Shown: positions 10,201-19,174, numbered from the stretch's first letter. The stretch: DNA of 51,538 nucleotides from Streptococcus suis YS56 (GCF_000440115.1 NZ_ALMY01000017.1:1-51538); one strand, 5' to 3'. A program made the numbers and translations. The notes: generated by a model not told the origin, from the letters alone.

Positions 10201-10748
10201 AAAATATCTAGGATATCCCCTCGTTGGCTAAATTCTCCTTGAGTTAAAACTCGTGAAACCTTCTTATAGCCTGTGTTGACAAGTTTCTTTACAAGATTGT
10301 CAACTTCAATTTCTTGACCAACTTCGATCTGTATCTTTGAATGTTTGAAAATTTCTGGATTTGGTAACAGAATCCTACAAGCAGCCATGCTGACAACTAG
10401 AACTCCTGACTGAGTTGGATCGGTCAGAAAATTCAGGCTATCAATTCTTGACTGCGTCCGTTCCTTAGAAGCGAAAACAAACTCTGCAATCGGACTATCA
10501 TCTGTAAAGAAGTTGTAAACATTCTCACTACCTATAATGGCTGATAAATCTGTAGCCAACCTCTCTGCTTCATTCTGACTAGCCGTTACAATCATTATTT
10601 TCTCAGCCAAACTATCATAGGCAGTCGCCATGACCAATGACTTACTGGTTCCAGACAATCCTAATAGTAACTGACGTGTTGATTTGTTCAAACCAGACTG
10701 CCATTGATTGATATGCTTGTTCTTGTGAAGTATATCTAGTATATTCAT
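7254..10748 (-). CDS. mfd: Transcription-repair coupling factor Mfd
   Basis: A 1164-residue DNA translocase that removes RNA polymerase stalled at lesions and recruits UvrA. It has an N-terminal UvrB-like module, an RNA-polymerase-interacting CarD-like segment (YVVHHVHGIGQYLG near 498), Walker A GDVGFGKT near 640, the DEEQ box near 741, the RecG-like GRVGRSSR motif, and a C-terminal TRCF domain. Complete length. Its ATG overlaps the pth stop by one base (TAATG), so the two are coupled. Confidence 0.97.
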   Translation of the reverse strand: MNILDILHKNKHINQWQSGLNKSTRQLLLGLSGTSKSLVMATAYDSLAEKIMIVTASQNEAERLATDLSAIIGSENVYNFFTDDSPIAEFVFASKERTQSRIDSLNFLTDPTQSGVLVVSMAACRILLPNPEIFKHSKIQIEVGQEIEVDNLVKKLVNTGYKKVSRVLTQGEFSQRGDILDIFDMQAEAPYRLEFFGDEIDGIRIFDVDSQKSLENLDSISIAPASDILLTATDYERACSSIETAIEQSHIEEQQSYLREVLADMQTEYRHPDLRKFLSILYEQSWTLLDYLPKGSPLFLDDFHKIADKQSQFEKETAELLTDDLQKGKSVSSLNYFASTYSELRKYKPATFFSSFQKGLGNVKFDALYQFTQHPMQEFFHQIPLLKEELTRYAKSKNTVIIQASSEASLQTLQKSLQEYDIQLPSYPSDKLVEGQQQVTIGQLASGFHLMDEKLVLITEKEIFNKKIKRKVRRTNISNAERIKDYSELAVGDYVVHHVHGIGQYLGIETIEISGIHRDYVTVQYQNSDRISIPVEQIDLLSKYLASDGKAPKVNKLNDGRFQRTKQKVQKQVEDIADDLIKLYAERSQLKGFAFSPDDENQVEFDNYFKHVETDDQLRSIDEIKKDMEKDSPMDRLLVGDVGFGKTEVAMRAAFKAVNDGKQVAILVPTTVLAQQHYANFQERFAEFPVNVDVMSRFKTKKEQEKTLEKLKKGQVDILIGTHRLLSKDVVFADLGLLVIDEEQRFGVKHKERLKELKKKIDVLTLTATPIPRTLQMSMLGIRDLSVIETPPTNRYPVQTYVMETNPSVIRDAVLREIDRGGQVYYLYNKVDTIEQKVSELRELVPEATIGYVHGQMSEIQLENTLYAFVEGEYDILVTTTIIETGVDIPNANTLFIENADHMGLSTLYQLRGRVGRSSRIAYAYLMYRPDKSLTEVAEKRLEAIKGFTELGSGFKIAMQDLSIRGAGNILGAAQSGFIDSVGYELYSQLLEQAILEKQGKAAQRQKSNSEVNLQIDAYLPSDYIADQRQKIEIYKRIKNIDSRVNYQELQEELIDRFGEYPDVVAYLLEIGLLKSFLDQVFCHTVLRRQHQVTVTFEPMAGQIFLTQDYFEALSVTNLKAQITENKGKLAVVFNIQQKKEYEILEELISFAEKLKEIKARKAE

Positions 10749-11317
10749 TATCCGTTAAACTTTCTCATAATGGTATCAAAATCATCTTCTTCCAAATAGA
10801 AGTTGACAGCCTTGTCAAGTTTCTCTAAAGCCAGATCAATTTCGATACGGTCTTCTGTGTCAAATCCTGATAATACGTGGTTGACAACACTCATTTTTCC
10901 TTTTGGTCGTCCAATACCAATCTTGATACGGTCAAATTCTTGTGTGCCAATATGCTTAACAATGGATTTAATCCCATTGTGGCCACCAGCTGAACCCTTT
11001 TGACGAAAACGAATTTTCCCAACAGCCATGTCCAAGTCATCGTAAGCCACCAAAATATCTGTCTCATCTAAACCATAATAGGTCATCAAGGCATGGACAG
11101 CCTTGCCTGATTCGTTCATGAAGGTCGTTGGCTTTACTAGATAGATTTTTTCACCGTCAATAAAGGTTGTGGCAATATCTGCTTGGAAAATCTTGTCATG
11201 ACTAAAAGTCACATTTTCACGCTTGGCAATCTTATCCAACAACATAAAGCCAACATTGTGCTTGGTTTCAAAATAGCGGTCCCCAGGATTTCCTAGGCCG
11301 ATGATCAATCGTGTCAT
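10748..11317 (-). CDS. pth: Peptidyl-tRNA hydrolase
   Basis: Releases peptides from prematurely dissociated peptidyl-tRNA. It has 189 residues when started at [12 protein letters not shown], which is preceded by AAGGAG; an earlier in-frame ATG at 11338 would add seven residues but has no matching ribosome site. Catalytic His20 (TKHNVGF), the family GLGNPG motif at 7-12 and the Asp of YDDLDMAVG are present. It is located between ychF and mfd, the usual streptococcal order. Confidence 0.95.
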   Translation of the reverse strand: MTRLIIGLGNPGDRYFETKHNVGFMLLDKIAKRENVTFSHDKIFQADIATTFIDGEKIYLVKPTTFMNESGKAVHALMTYYGLDETDILVAYDDLDMAVGKIRFRQKGSAGGHNGIKSIVKHIGTQEFDRIKIGIGRPKGKMSVVNHVLSGFDTEDRIEIDLALEKLDKAVNFYLEEDDFDTIMRKFNG

Positions 11318-11337
11318 TTTTTTCTCCTTACATGCCA

Positions 11338-11364
11338 AAAGGCTGGAAAATACATTCCAACCTG
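11338..11364 (-). terminator. Hairpin between ychF and pth
   Basis: On the minus strand GGTTGGAA (11355-11362) pairs with TTCCAGCC (11341-11348), with one G-T pair, followed by TTTT. It lies 9 bases after the ychF stop. It may be a partial terminator that separates ychF from the pth-mfd series. Confidence 0.55.
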
Positions 11365-11372
11365 ATTATCTA

Positions 11373-12488
11373 TTATACGTTAAAGCGGAACTCCATGATG
11401 TCCCCGTCTTGAACGACATATTCTTTTCCTTCTTCACGGAGGCGTCCTGCTTCCTTAACAGCTTTCTCAGAGCCATACTGAATCAAATCATCATAGGACA
11501 TGGTTACGGCACGGATAAAGCCTTTTTCGAAGTCTGAGTGGATGATGCCAGCACATTGAGGAGCTTTCATACCACGCTTGAAGGTCCAAGCACGAACTTC
11601 TTTCTCTCCTGCTGTAAAGTAGGTGCCAAGTCCAAGCAAGTGGTAGGCTGCACGTGTTAATTTGTCCACGCCAGATTCTGTCAAGCCGAGGGCTTCCAAA
11701 AACTCACCCTTATCTTCATCGTCAAGTTCTGAAATTTCCTCTTCAGCACGCGCAGAAATCACCACCACTTCTGCATTTTCTGTTGCTGCAAAGTCACGGA
11801 TTTGCTGAACGTAACTGATAGACTCAGAATCTGCTACCTTGTCTTCATCGACGTTGGCAACATAGAGGACTGGTTTAGTGGTCAAGAGGAAGAGTTGCTT
11901 AACGATTTTTTGTTCTTCATCTGTGAAGTCAACTGTACGAGCAGATTTTCCATCTTCTAAGACAGGTTTGATTTTTTCAAGGACTGCAAATTCTGCGACA
12001 GAGTCCTTGTCTTTTTGTGTACGAGCCATTTTTTCTACACGCGCATAACGTTTGTTGATGCTCTCTAGGTCCGCCAAAATCAATTCTAGGTTAATAGTAT
12101 CAATATCTGCGATTGGGTCCACAAAGGCGTCTTCACGACCTTGTTCACGCATGACATTTTCATCATCAAAAGCACGAACTACGTGGACAATCGCATCAAC
12201 TTCGCGGATATTAGCCAAGAATTTATTTCCAAGCCCTTCACCTTTAGAAGCACCTTTTACGATACCAGCAATATCGGTAAATTCAAAAGTGGTTGGAACT
12301 GTCTTTTTAGGAGTGATGAGTTCTGTCAACTTCTGCAAACGCTCATCTGGCACTTCCACCATACCAACATTTGGATCAATAGTTGCGAAAGGGTAGTTGG
12401 CAGCCTCAGCTCCTGCCTTGGTAATTGCATTAAATAGGGTTGATTTACCAACGTTTGGCAAACCGACGATTCCTGCTGTTAAAGCCAT
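11373..12488 (-). CDS. ychF: Redox-regulated ATPase YchF (Obg family)
   Basis: A 371-residue Obg-superfamily nucleotide hydrolase that prefers ATP. It has GLPNVGKST at about 8-16, the switch region [20 protein letters not shown], a coiled-coil insertion and the C-terminal TGS domain ending in [11 protein letters not shown]. The family interacts with ribosomes and affects translation fidelity and stress responses. The start is supported by GGAGAG upstream. It lies between the XRE gene terminator and pth. Confidence 0.96.
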   Translation of the reverse strand: MALTAGIVGLPNVGKSTLFNAITKAGAEAANYPFATIDPNVGMVEVPDERLQKLTELITPKKTVPTTFEFTDIAGIVKGASKGEGLGNKFLANIREVDAIVHVVRAFDDENVMREQGREDAFVDPIADIDTINLELILADLESINKRYARVEKMARTQKDKDSVAEFAVLEKIKPVLEDGKSARTVDFTDEEQKIVKQLFLLTTKPVLYVANVDEDKVADSESISYVQQIRDFAATENAEVVVISARAEEEISELDDEDKGEFLEALGLTESGVDKLTRAAYHLLGLGTYFTAGEKEVRAWTFKRGMKAPQCAGIIHSDFEKGFIRAVTMSYDDLIQYGSEKAVKEAGRLREEGKEYVVQDGDIMEFRFNV

Positions 12489-12545
12489 GTTTTTTTACTC
12501 TCCAATTAAAAATTCAATCATGACTATTATAGCAGAAAAGTAGAG

Positions 12546-12570
12546 AAAAAGCTTGCTGTTTGGCAAGCTT
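12546..12570 (-). terminator. Terminator of the XRE regulator gene
   Basis: AAGCTTGCC and GCAAGCTT form a hairpin with a short loop, followed by TTTTT on the minus strand. It begins within a few bases of the stop of the upstream regulator and isolates it from ychF. Confidence 0.82.
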
Positions 12571-12572
12571 CG

Positions 12573-12932
12573 TTAAAAATAATGCTGAATAAATAATCCA
12601 CCTAAAAGCATAACTGCAAGAAAAATGAGAACGACAACATCCCCTCTTGTAAGAGGTCGTTTGGATTCTTCGTTCAAGTATTCCCAAACATTCATTTTTC
12701 CTCGTTGTTCCACCACAATTTCCTTCTCAGGCTCTTTTCCTAAAACCAAATAATCCAGACTGACACCAAAAATTTCTGCCAGCTGGACCAGTTTGTCGAT
12801 ATCCGGCGTTGCTTCACCATTTTCCCACTTGGAAACAGCCTGACGGGAAATATAGAGTTTCTCTGCCAACTCATCTTGGGATAGGTTATTGGCTGTTCTT
12901 AAAACTCGAATTTGCTGTGCTAACTGATTCAT
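12573..12932 (-). CDS. XRE-family regulator with C-terminal membrane segment
   Basis: A 119-residue protein starting MNQLAQQIR. A GAGGAGG site is eight bases from this ATG; a second ATG six bases further upstream is too close to it. The N-terminal helix-turn-helix (about 4-58, LSQDELAEKLYISRQAVSKWENG) is a Cro/C1-type domain. A linker follows and then one hydrophobic segment (about 98-115), so it is probably a membrane-tethered repressor. Its target is unknown. The upstream gap has palindromic sequences that may be its own operator. Confidence 0.8.
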   Translation of the reverse strand: MNQLAQQIRVLRTANNLSQDELAEKLYISRQAVSKWENGEATPDIDKLVQLAEIFGVSLDYLVLGKEPEKEIVVEQRGKMNVWEYLNEESKRPLTRGDVVVLIFLAVMLLGGLFIQHYF

Positions 12933-12980
12933 GATCATTTCCTCCTCTTTTTTATAAGTCTATTATAGTTTAGAAGGGAA

Positions 12981-13039
12981 CAGTTGACTAGCACTTTTTA
13001 GGAAATATTCGCAACCAGCAGTTGCAAACTGTCAACTAG
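12981..13039. promoter_or_regulatory. Possible operator and promoter for the XRE regulator
   Basis: The gap contains the dyad CAGTT-GCA-AACTG (13019-13031), and copies of the GTTGAC/GTCAAC word at 12983-12988 and 13031-13036. A minus-strand -10 TATAAT lies at 12962-12967. This resembles autoregulatory sites of small XRE repressors; the assignment is inference only. Confidence 0.35.
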
Positions 13040-13239
13040 GCTTCACTCGGCAGCACTTGTTGCATTTTTCGTTCAAAATCATGCCGGCTCATCATAACCA
13101 CATGGTCACAGTTGGTACAACGGATTTTGATATCCGCTCCTAGACGGATGACTTCCCATTTATTGGCCTTCTTGCCGGTCGATTTGATGACACAGGCATG
13201 AGGCTTTTTCATTTCGACAAAGGATCCTAATTGATACAT
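13036..13239 (-). CDS. DUF951 family small zinc-ribbon-like protein
   Basis: A 67-residue protein conserved in Firmicutes. It starts MYQLGSFVEMKKPHAC and contains RCTNCDHVVMMSR, a CxxC pair that together with the earlier HxC could bind a metal. Function unknown. A strong AAGGAGGAAG site precedes the ATG. It follows the lipid kinase gene by nine bases, so the two are probably co-transcribed. Confidence 0.82.
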   Translation of the reverse strand: MYQLGSFVEMKKPHACVIKSTGKKANKWEVIRLGADIKIRCTNCDHVVMMSRHDFERKMQQVLPSEA

Positions 13240-13248
13240 ACTTCCTCC

Positions 13249-14130
13249 TTAAAGATACATACTTCTTTCCTGATAGGTTAACGTTACCTCATTTGCAGTG
13301 CATATCTCTCCATCTATTTGCAATAATAATTTTTCTATTGATTTTAAAACTACATCTACCCCTGTTAAATGCTGAATTGTATGAGAAGATTCATGCCTCT
13401 TCGTTAATAAGGCTAACAATGATTGTAGACGTTGGTAGAAATTTCCATTTTTGAAGTAAACAATATCTACTTCCTTCTTTTTAGCACTTGCTGTTGGCCA
13501 TATCATGATTCCTCCACCAAAATAAAGACTATTTGCTACAGAAATAAAAAAGAGATTATCTAACTGATAAGATTTTTCATCAAGAGTTAATTCTAAGTTT
13601 ATAGCTTGTTTTGAAAATAATGTTTTAATACCAAAGAATAGATAAGTTAACCTCCCAAGTTTTACCTTGTTCAGAATTTTTTTCAAAATTGAATTCGTTG
13701 AACCATTGACAACTTGAGCTGCAAAGCCAAAATCCACACTATTTACAACCGTTCCGTATGAACTGTTTAAAACATATATCCGACTTGTTTTTCCCTCTAA
13801 AATGGCATCTACACTTCTATAGAGCGATGTTATATTCATTGCTTTTGCAAAATCATTTCCAGATCCTGTTGGATAATAAGCAAACGGTAGACTAGCTGGC
13901 CAAAAACGCAAAGCTTTAGATAGTGTGCCGTCTCCGCCTAAAATCATTAATTGGTCCTCACTACTGACAAACTCCTTTAAAATAGCCTCGATTTGACTTT
14001 TTTCATCCTCAGGCCCAACTGTCATAAAAATGTTAACTGCAAGCTGTGGATAACTTTCTTTTATTTTGAATATGATGTGTTCAGCAGTATGGCTACCAGC
14101 ATTAGGATTAGCTAATATATATAACGTCAT
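13249..14130 (-). CDS. Diacylglycerol kinase-family lipid kinase
   Basis: A 293-residue protein of the DagK_cat fold: NPNAG near the start, the nucleotide-binding GGDGT at 65-69, and PTGSGNDFAKAM (about 89-100). These mark soluble lipid kinases related to DgkB and YegS. The likely reaction is phosphorylation of diacylglycerol from lipoteichoic acid turnover, but substrate specificity cannot be read from the sequence. It is placed after dnaN, separated by a terminator, and directly precedes the DUF951 gene. Confidence 0.85.
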   Translation of the reverse strand: MTLYILANPNAGSHTAEHIIFKIKESYPQLAVNIFMTVGPEDEKSQIEAILKEFVSSEDQLMILGGDGTLSKALRFWPASLPFAYYPTGSGNDFAKAMNITSLYRSVDAILEGKTSRIYVLNSSYGTVVNSVDFGFAAQVVNGSTNSILKKILNKVKLGRLTYLFFGIKTLFSKQAINLELTLDEKSYQLDNLFFISVANSLYFGGGIMIWPTASAKKKEVDIVYFKNGNFYQRLQSLLALLTKRHESSHTIQHLTGVDVVLKSIEKLLLQIDGEICTANEVTLTYQERSMYL

Positions 14131-14187
14131 TTATTCCCCATCACTAAATATATAAAAATAAGCTAGATGCTATTTTTTAGTATAACA

Positions 14188-14210
14188 TAAAAACGGCTAG
14201 TTTAGCCGTT
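14188..14210 (-). terminator. dnaN terminator
   Basis: AACGGCTA (14192-14199) and TAGCCGTT (14203-14210) form a perfect eight-pair stem with a three-base loop, followed on the minus strand by a T-run. It lies about ten bases after the dnaN stop. Confidence 0.88.
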
Positions 14211-14221
14211 CTTAATATTAT

Positions 14222-15358
14222 TTAGTTGGTACGAACTGGTGTAACCAATTGAATAAAATCTTCCCCTTCATTATTGGGAATCAATGTAAATGGACGGACA
14301 GAAGAGATAAAGCTAATTTTCACTTGTTCACTAGTTGTGGCTTTCAATGCTTCTATCAAGTAAGTTGGGTTAAAGCTGATTACTAAGTCTTCACCTGATA
14401 CTTCTACAGTATCTAATTCCTCATTCACACGTCCAACTTCTGGAGAATTTACATGAGCCGATACAACATTATTAGCAATTTCTAGTTTTACTGTACCATT
14501 TTGGGTTGCATTTGAAAGAAGACGAGCACGCTCCATCGAGTGACGAAGATTTGCAGTATCAAAAATTGCAGTTGTTTTAAACTCAGTTGGAATTAAGCGG
14601 TCGGTATCCGGGTAGGTACCTTCTAATAAGCGTGTATAGAAGCTAATATGCTCACTTCTAAAAAGGATTTGATTATTTGAAAAGAAAACTTCTACTGTTT
14701 CAATATCATCTGTAAAAACTGCAGTAAATTCACGGAGAGAACGACTTGGAATGACAACATTAAAATCATCACCAGATGTATCAAGGACCAATTTCCGTTG
14801 GCTCATACGGTGTGAATCTGTTGCAACAGTTTTTAGATTTTTATTTTCTGTTAAAACAAAATGAACACCCGTAAGAATAGGACGACTTTCTTGTGTAGAC
14901 GCTGCAAATGCTGTTTCATTAATTGTTTGTTTTAATACTTTGGTTTCTAACACCAATGGTTTTGAAGTTGGAACTTCCTGTAAACGAGGATACTGTTCTG
15001 CTTCTTTTCCCTTTAATGTGATTTCAGACTTACCACTTGTCAAAACGATTTGCTTTTGTTCAATTTCATTGAAGTCAAGGACCAAATCCGGCATGCTGGA
15101 TACGACATTAATAAAGAAACCAGCTTCTAAGAGAATGGAGCCTGGAGAACTGATCAAAAGTCCTGCATTTTCATCTTGAATAGAAATAAAATGTTCAATC
15201 GAGATTTGTCCATTTGAACCAGTTAAAGTGATTCCTTCACTAGTTACTGTAATTTTTACTGTTGAAAGAATTGGAATAGCATTTTTTGTACTGATTGCTC
15301 GTTTAGTAATACTAAGTGCTTGTAGAAATATATTTTTATTAATAGAAAATTGAATCAT
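14222..15358 (-). CDS. dnaN: DNA polymerase III sliding clamp (beta subunit)
   Basis: A 378-residue processivity clamp. The sequence starts MIQFSINKNIFLQALSITK and ends in LVTPVRTN; the C-terminal segment forms part of the hydrophobic cleft that binds polymerases. Three repeated clamp domains span the length, and the size is normal. It lies 153 bases downstream of dnaA with DnaA-box-like sequences in the gap, the usual dnaA-dnaN arrangement. Confidence 0.97.
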   Translation of the reverse strand: MIQFSINKNIFLQALSITKRAISTKNAIPILSTVKITVTSEGITLTGSNGQISIEHFISIQDENAGLLISSPGSILLEAGFFINVVSSMPDLVLDFNEIEQKQIVLTSGKSEITLKGKEAEQYPRLQEVPTSKPLVLETKVLKQTINETAFAASTQESRPILTGVHFVLTENKNLKTVATDSHRMSQRKLVLDTSGDDFNVVIPSRSLREFTAVFTDDIETVEVFFSNNQILFRSEHISFYTRLLEGTYPDTDRLIPTEFKTTAIFDTANLRHSMERARLLSNATQNGTVKLEIANNVVSAHVNSPEVGRVNEELDTVEVSGEDLVISFNPTYLIEALKATTSEQVKISFISSVRPFTLIPNNEGEDFIQLVTPVRTN

Positions 15359-15416
15359 GGATTCTCCTTTATTTATTATCTATAAGGTTAATAGTAATAG
15401 TAGTCTCTGTGTATTC

Positions 15417-15509
15417 TGTGGAAAAGTGATGAAAGACCAATAAAATTGCGGAAATTAACTTGTTCACAACTTGTGGAAAAATCAGAAGTTTTTTTAAAAG
15501 TTATACACA
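15417..15509. promoter_or_regulatory. DnaA-box-like cluster, dnaN-dnaA gap
   Basis: TGTGGAAAA at 15417-15425 and 15472-15480 (complement TTTTCCACA, one mismatch from TTATCCACA) and TTATACACA at 15501-15509 (one mismatch). A weaker TTGTTCACA is at 15460-15468. This forms one of three box clusters flanking dnaA and parB-htrA. Confidence 0.7.
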
Positions 15510-15511
15510 GG

Positions 15512-16885
15512 TTAACGAAGTTTATTTTTTATACTGGTAATCTCTATTTCTAAATTCTCATCATCCAAGAGGAGAGTTTTTATTTTATTGTATGCATGCA
15601 TAACGGTTGTATGGTCTCGATTACCAAATTCTTTCCCAATTTTAGGAAGGGAATTGTCTGTCATTTCACGTGCTAAAAACATAGCAACTTGTCGCGCGTG
15701 AACGATATGTTGAACACGCTTAGAACCTTTTAATTCTTTCAAGCTGATACCGTAGAAATTTCCCACTTCGGTTTGGATTTTCTCAATAGGAATAACCATG
15801 TTTTGTGGATTTGTTTGTTTTCTTGATCGAATAGCCTCAGCAGCAACCTCGACACTTATCTCAGACAGTTGACGCATAGTGGCTATCAAATGGATATCTT
15901 TTAAGGCACCTTCAAGGTCACGTACGTTCGAATCAAATTGCCCAGCTAGATAGGATAGCGTCTCATTTGTAAAGTTATAAGGCAGGTTCTCGCACTTGTT
16001 ACGTAAAATTGCGATACGTGTTTCAAAATCAGGTGGAGTGATTTCACTGGTTAACCCCCATTTGAAACGTGTTACTAGTCTTTCTTCCAAATTGTCTAAG
16101 TGATCAGGATTACGGTCGCTTGTGAGTACAATCTGCTTATTTTTTTCATGAAGCGCATTAAAAGTATGGAAAAATTCTTCCTGTGTTGTTGCTTTATTAC
16201 GGAGAGACTGAATGTCATCAATTAGAAGTAGGTCCAGATTGCGATAGGTTTTTTTGAAACTTTCCATATCATTGAGACGGAGGTGTTCTAAAAATTCATT
16301 GATGAATGTTTCCGATGAGACATATTTTATCCTTGCCTGGGGATTATCAGCTAGAACCTTATTTCCAATCGCATTTAAAATATGAGTTTTTCCAAGACCA
16401 GGACCACCAAAAATGAATAAGGGATTGTAGAGCTCACCTAGGTTATCAGATACAGCTAAAGCTGCAGCCTTTGCCCAGTGATTATTGTCTCCTTGTACAA
16501 AATTAGCAAAGGTGTACTGGGATTTTATATCAGAATGAACCGGTTTAAAAGTTTCTTGAGGAGTAGCCGGCTCAGGTGTCTGTACCTGGTGAACCACTGA
16601 ACTTCTTGCGTTTGTAATGCTCTTAATCTCCTGTTCATCCTCTGTAAATTGATATTGGATGGCAAGAGGCTCTCCGTAGATTTCAAAACTAGCGGCAATC
16701 ATTAACTCTTCGAAGTTTTTTTCCCAGAAATCTTTTTTAAATGGACGATTTAAGAAAATATTGGCAACTTGCTGGTTGATTCCGAGTAATTTTGCATCAG
16801 CGACATAAAAATCATAAATAGATGGCTTAAAATTTACTTTTGCTAATTCAATAAATCGTTGCCAAAAAAGTTGTTCTTGGTTCAT
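15512..16885 (-). CDS. dnaA: Chromosomal replication initiator DnaA
   Basis: A 457-residue AAA+ initiator. Domain I is at 1-85; a low-complexity linker lies near 95-120; the Walker A motif GGPGLGKTH is at about 160-168 and Walker B LLLIDD at about 219-224. Domain IV has the signature [11 protein letters not shown] for DnaA-box binding. Complete. DnaA-box-like sites lie on both sides, so autoregulation and origin function are expected. The strand agrees with the leftward replichore. Confidence 0.98.
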   Translation of the reverse strand: MNQEQLFWQRFIELAKVNFKPSIYDFYVADAKLLGINQQVANIFLNRPFKKDFWEKNFEELMIAASFEIYGEPLAIQYQFTEDEQEIKSITNARSSVVHQVQTPEPATPQETFKPVHSDIKSQYTFANFVQGDNNHWAKAAALAVSDNLGELYNPLFIFGGPGLGKTHILNAIGNKVLADNPQARIKYVSSETFINEFLEHLRLNDMESFKKTYRNLDLLLIDDIQSLRNKATTQEEFFHTFNALHEKNKQIVLTSDRNPDHLDNLEERLVTRFKWGLTSEITPPDFETRIAILRNKCENLPYNFTNETLSYLAGQFDSNVRDLEGALKDIHLIATMRQLSEISVEVAAEAIRSRKQTNPQNMVIPIEKIQTEVGNFYGISLKELKGSKRVQHIVHARQVAMFLAREMTDNSLPKIGKEFGNRDHTTVMHAYNKIKTLLLDDENLEIEITSIKNKLR

Positions 16886-16940
16886 ATTTTCCCCCTTTCA
16901 CATTATATTCGTTAGAATAGTGTACCATAAAAAATAAAAG

Positions 16941-17056
16941 TTTTCCACAGATAATTTTAAAAATCCACACTGTTAAGAAAAGTTTTCCACAAGATGTGAA
17001 TAAAAGTCAGAACCTTTGCTGGTCCTGACTTTTTGTAATGATTTTAGTGTGGAAAA
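16941..17056. promoter_or_regulatory. oriC candidate: DnaA-box cluster, dnaA-parB gap
   Basis: TTTTCCACA at 16941-16949 and 16983-16991, AAATCCACA at 16961-16969, TGTGAATAA at 16995-17003 and TGTGGAAAA at 17048-17056, in an AT-rich 200-base gap. Each is one or two bases from TTATCCACA. The sites also overlap the dnaA promoter area and the parB terminator. Origin function here is inferred from the cluster and the dnaA neighbourhood. Confidence 0.72.
17002..17034 (-). terminator. parB terminator (symmetrical)
   Basis: AAAAGTCAG (17002-17010) pairs with CTGACTTTT (17025-17033); an inner ACC/GGT extends the stem. T-runs exist on both strands. It lies 54 bases after the parB stop and inside the DnaA-box cluster. 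Confidence 0.75.
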
Positions 17057-17087
17057 GAGTGTTTATAAAAATAAATTGTAAACAAGT

Positions 17088-17852
17088 CTATTTAAAATTG
17101 TTGATAATTCTTTCGAATTCATCGAGGTCATTAAAGCTAATTCGAATTTCTCCGCTCCCGTTTTTCTTCTTGAGAATTTTTGTAGTTGTTCCAAGAGTTT
17201 TACTGAGTGAATCTTCCTGTTCTTTTAAAAATTGGTCGCGTTGTTTAAGCTTAGTGTGTTTTTTCTTATTTGCAGCTATTAATTTTTCAAGCGTACGCAC
17301 ACTTAAATCTTTTGATAAAATGAGTTGAACCCATTCGGCTTGCTTTTCTTCTGAAAATGATACCAATTGTCGCGCGTGCCCTTGTGAAATTTTTCCTTCT
17401 TCTACAGCTTGTTTAGTCTGAGATGATAGATTTAGTAGGCGCAATAAATTACTGATATATGGTCTTGATTTTCCCATGATTTGAGCAACTTCATCATGTG
17501 TTAACCCTCTACTAATCAATTTTTGATAAGAGGCTGCTTCTTCTATCGGATTTAAGTTAGAACGCTGCAGATTCTCTATGATAGCCTGATAGAGTAAATC
17601 ATCATCAGTCAGTTCTTTTACCACTGCTGGTATTGTAGTCAGTCCAGCTAATTGACTGGCTCGCAACCTTCTTTCTCCTGCTAATAATTCGTATCCGATA
17701 ATAGAAGATTTTCTTACAATAATCGGTTGAATTAAGCCATTTTCCTTAATGGATTGAGCGAGCTCAAGTAGCTCCTTTTCATCAAAATGAATTCTTGGCT
17801 GATAGGGATTGGGATGGATTTCTGAAATATTTAGTGTACGTAATTCTTCCAT
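17088..17852 (-). CDS. parB: Chromosome partitioning protein ParB
   Basis: A 254-residue CTPase DNA clamp that loads at parS and recruits SMC. It has the N-terminal CTP-binding domain with GERRLRAS at about 59-66, a central helix-turn-helix (about 116-138, DEVAQIMGKSRPYISNLLRL) and a C-terminal dimerization region. No parA lies next to it, in keeping with streptococci, which carry ParB but no ParA. Two near-consensus parS sites occur in this window. Confidence 0.95.
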   Translation of the reverse strand: MEELRTLNISEIHPNPYQPRIHFDEKELLELAQSIKENGLIQPIIVRKSSIIGYELLAGERRLRASQLAGLTTIPAVVKELTDDDLLYQAIIENLQRSNLNPIEEAASYQKLISRGLTHDEVAQIMGKSRPYISNLLRLLNLSSQTKQAVEEGKISQGHARQLVSFSEEKQAEWVQLILSKDLSVRTLEKLIAANKKKHTKLKQRDQFLKEQEDSLSKTLGTTTKILKKKNGSGEIRISFNDLDEFERIINNFK

Positions 17853-17868
17853 ATATCCTTATTCTAGC

Positions 17869-17903
17869 AAAAAAAACGAGACTTTACAATTGTGTAAAGC
17901 CTC
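17869..17903 (-). terminator. htrA terminator
   Basis: Minus strand hairpin GAGGCTTTACA / TGTAAAGTCTC (17878-17903) followed by an eight-T run. It sits between the htrA stop and the parB start, so parB has some independence from htrA. Confidence 0.82.
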
Positions 17904-17912
17904 ATTTGTCAA

Positions 17913-19091
17913 TTATTCACTAAGTTCTTCTGTAGAATGTGTCAACTTAATGTCAACAGTTTGTTTCTGATTATTGCGGTAATAAGTTACAGTGATTGTG
18001 TCTCCAATTTGATGTTTGTAGAGAGCGCTTTGGAGATCACTCTTATTTTGAATAGTTTCTCCGTCAATCTCAGTAATGACATCAAAAGTTTCTAATTTTC
18101 CATCTGCAGGTAGCCCACTTTGTGTAGAGACAATTACTACACCGGATGTTAATTCCGTATTTGATAATCCAGCTTTTTCCAATTGACTAGTTGACAAGGT
18201 CGTCAAGTTAACCATATGAACTCCAAGAGCAGGTCGGCTAACTTTTCCATCTTTTTCAAGTTGATTGATAATAGCTACTGCATCATTTGCAGGAATAGCA
18301 AATCCCATCCCTTCCACAGCCACACCTGAGCTACTTACAGAACTTGAGGTGATTTTGCTAGAGGTGATACCAATAACTTGTCCTTGGATATTAATCAATG
18401 GTCCTCCAGAGTTTCCTGGGTTGATAGCTGTATCGGTTTGAATAGCATTGGTTGAGATTGTTTGTCCGTCTTCTGATTGTGAAGTAACTGTCCGACTTAG
18501 GCTGGAAATAATACCTTGAGTAACTGTATTGGCGTAGACACTACCTAGAGGACTACCAATTGCGATAGCAGTTTCTCCAACTTTAATTGTATCGGAATCA
18601 GCAAATTCAGCAACAGTAGTGACTTTATCTGCTGATATTTTTATAACAGCTATATCAGAATAGGTATCGGAACCAACGAGTTCACCGCTGATTTTTTCTC
18701 CAGATGCTAAAAGAATATCAATCTTTTCTGCGTTATTAATAACATGCGTATTTGTCACAATATAGGCATATTGACCATCTTTTTTATAGATAACCCCAGA
18801 CCCCTCTCCAGCAACAGCTAGTTCGTCAGATGATTCAATATTTCCAAAGATAGCACCAAGACCATTGTTGGCTGACTTTTGGTAATTAATAACAGACACA
18901 ACAGCATTTTGTACTTTCTCTACAGCTTTTGTGGTGGAAGTTTCATTATTATATTGAACATTGCTGACACTAGTGATAGCAGAATTTGCTTGTTGAACCT
19001 GTGGTTGGAAGAAAGAGGCTGATAAGGCCCCGATAAGCCCCCCAAAAAATCCAATTACAAATAGAATCGCAAATTTCAAATATTTTTTCAT
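17913..19091 (-). CDS. htrA: Surface serine protease HtrA (DegP-like)
   Basis: Membrane-anchored quality-control protease outside the membrane. Counting from MKKYLKF, 392 residues: one N-terminal membrane segment (6-27), trypsin-like domain with His116, Asp146 and Ser228 (GNSGGP), and one PDZ domain (about 285-375). An alternative ATG six codons upstream (19109) also has a ribosome site, so the start is uncertain. In pneumococcus htrA is a core CiaRH target that limits competence by degrading the signalling peptide and damaged proteins. A CiaR-type repeat lies in its promoter here too. Confidence 0.93.
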   Translation of the reverse strand: MKKYLKFAILFVIGFFGGLIGALSASFFQPQVQQANSAITSVSNVQYNNETSTTKAVEKVQNAVVSVINYQKSANNGLGAIFGNIESSDELAVAGEGSGVIYKKDGQYAYIVTNTHVINNAEKIDILLASGEKISGELVGSDTYSDIAVIKISADKVTTVAEFADSDTIKVGETAIAIGSPLGSVYANTVTQGIISSLSRTVTSQSEDGQTISTNAIQTDTAINPGNSGGPLINIQGQVIGITSSKITSSSVSSSGVAVEGMGFAIPANDAVAIINQLEKDGKVSRPALGVHMVNLTTLSTSQLEKAGLSNTELTSGVVIVSTQSGLPADGKLETFDVITEIDGETIQNKSDLQSALYKHQIGDTITVTYYRNNQKQTVDIKLTHSTEELSE

Positions 19092-19142
19092 ATAAGGAAT
19101 CCTTTCCATTTCTTTAATTTTCCTTAAGATTACTCTTGCTTT

Positions 19143-19174
19143 CTTAATTATAGCTTAAAGTTTTCAAAAATCAA
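19143..19174 (-). promoter_or_regulatory. htrA promoter with CiaR direct repeat
   Basis: Minus strand TTTAAG-CTATA-ATTAAG (19143-19159) matches the CiaR consensus NTTAAG-N5-WTTAAG. A sigma-70 reading gives -35 TTGATT (19169-19174) and -10 TATAAT (19147-19152), with the -10 inside the repeat. A second reading puts a poor -10 (TAATCT) ten bases after the repeat, the spacing seen at CiaR-activated promoters. CiaR control is inferred from the motif. Confidence 0.68.
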
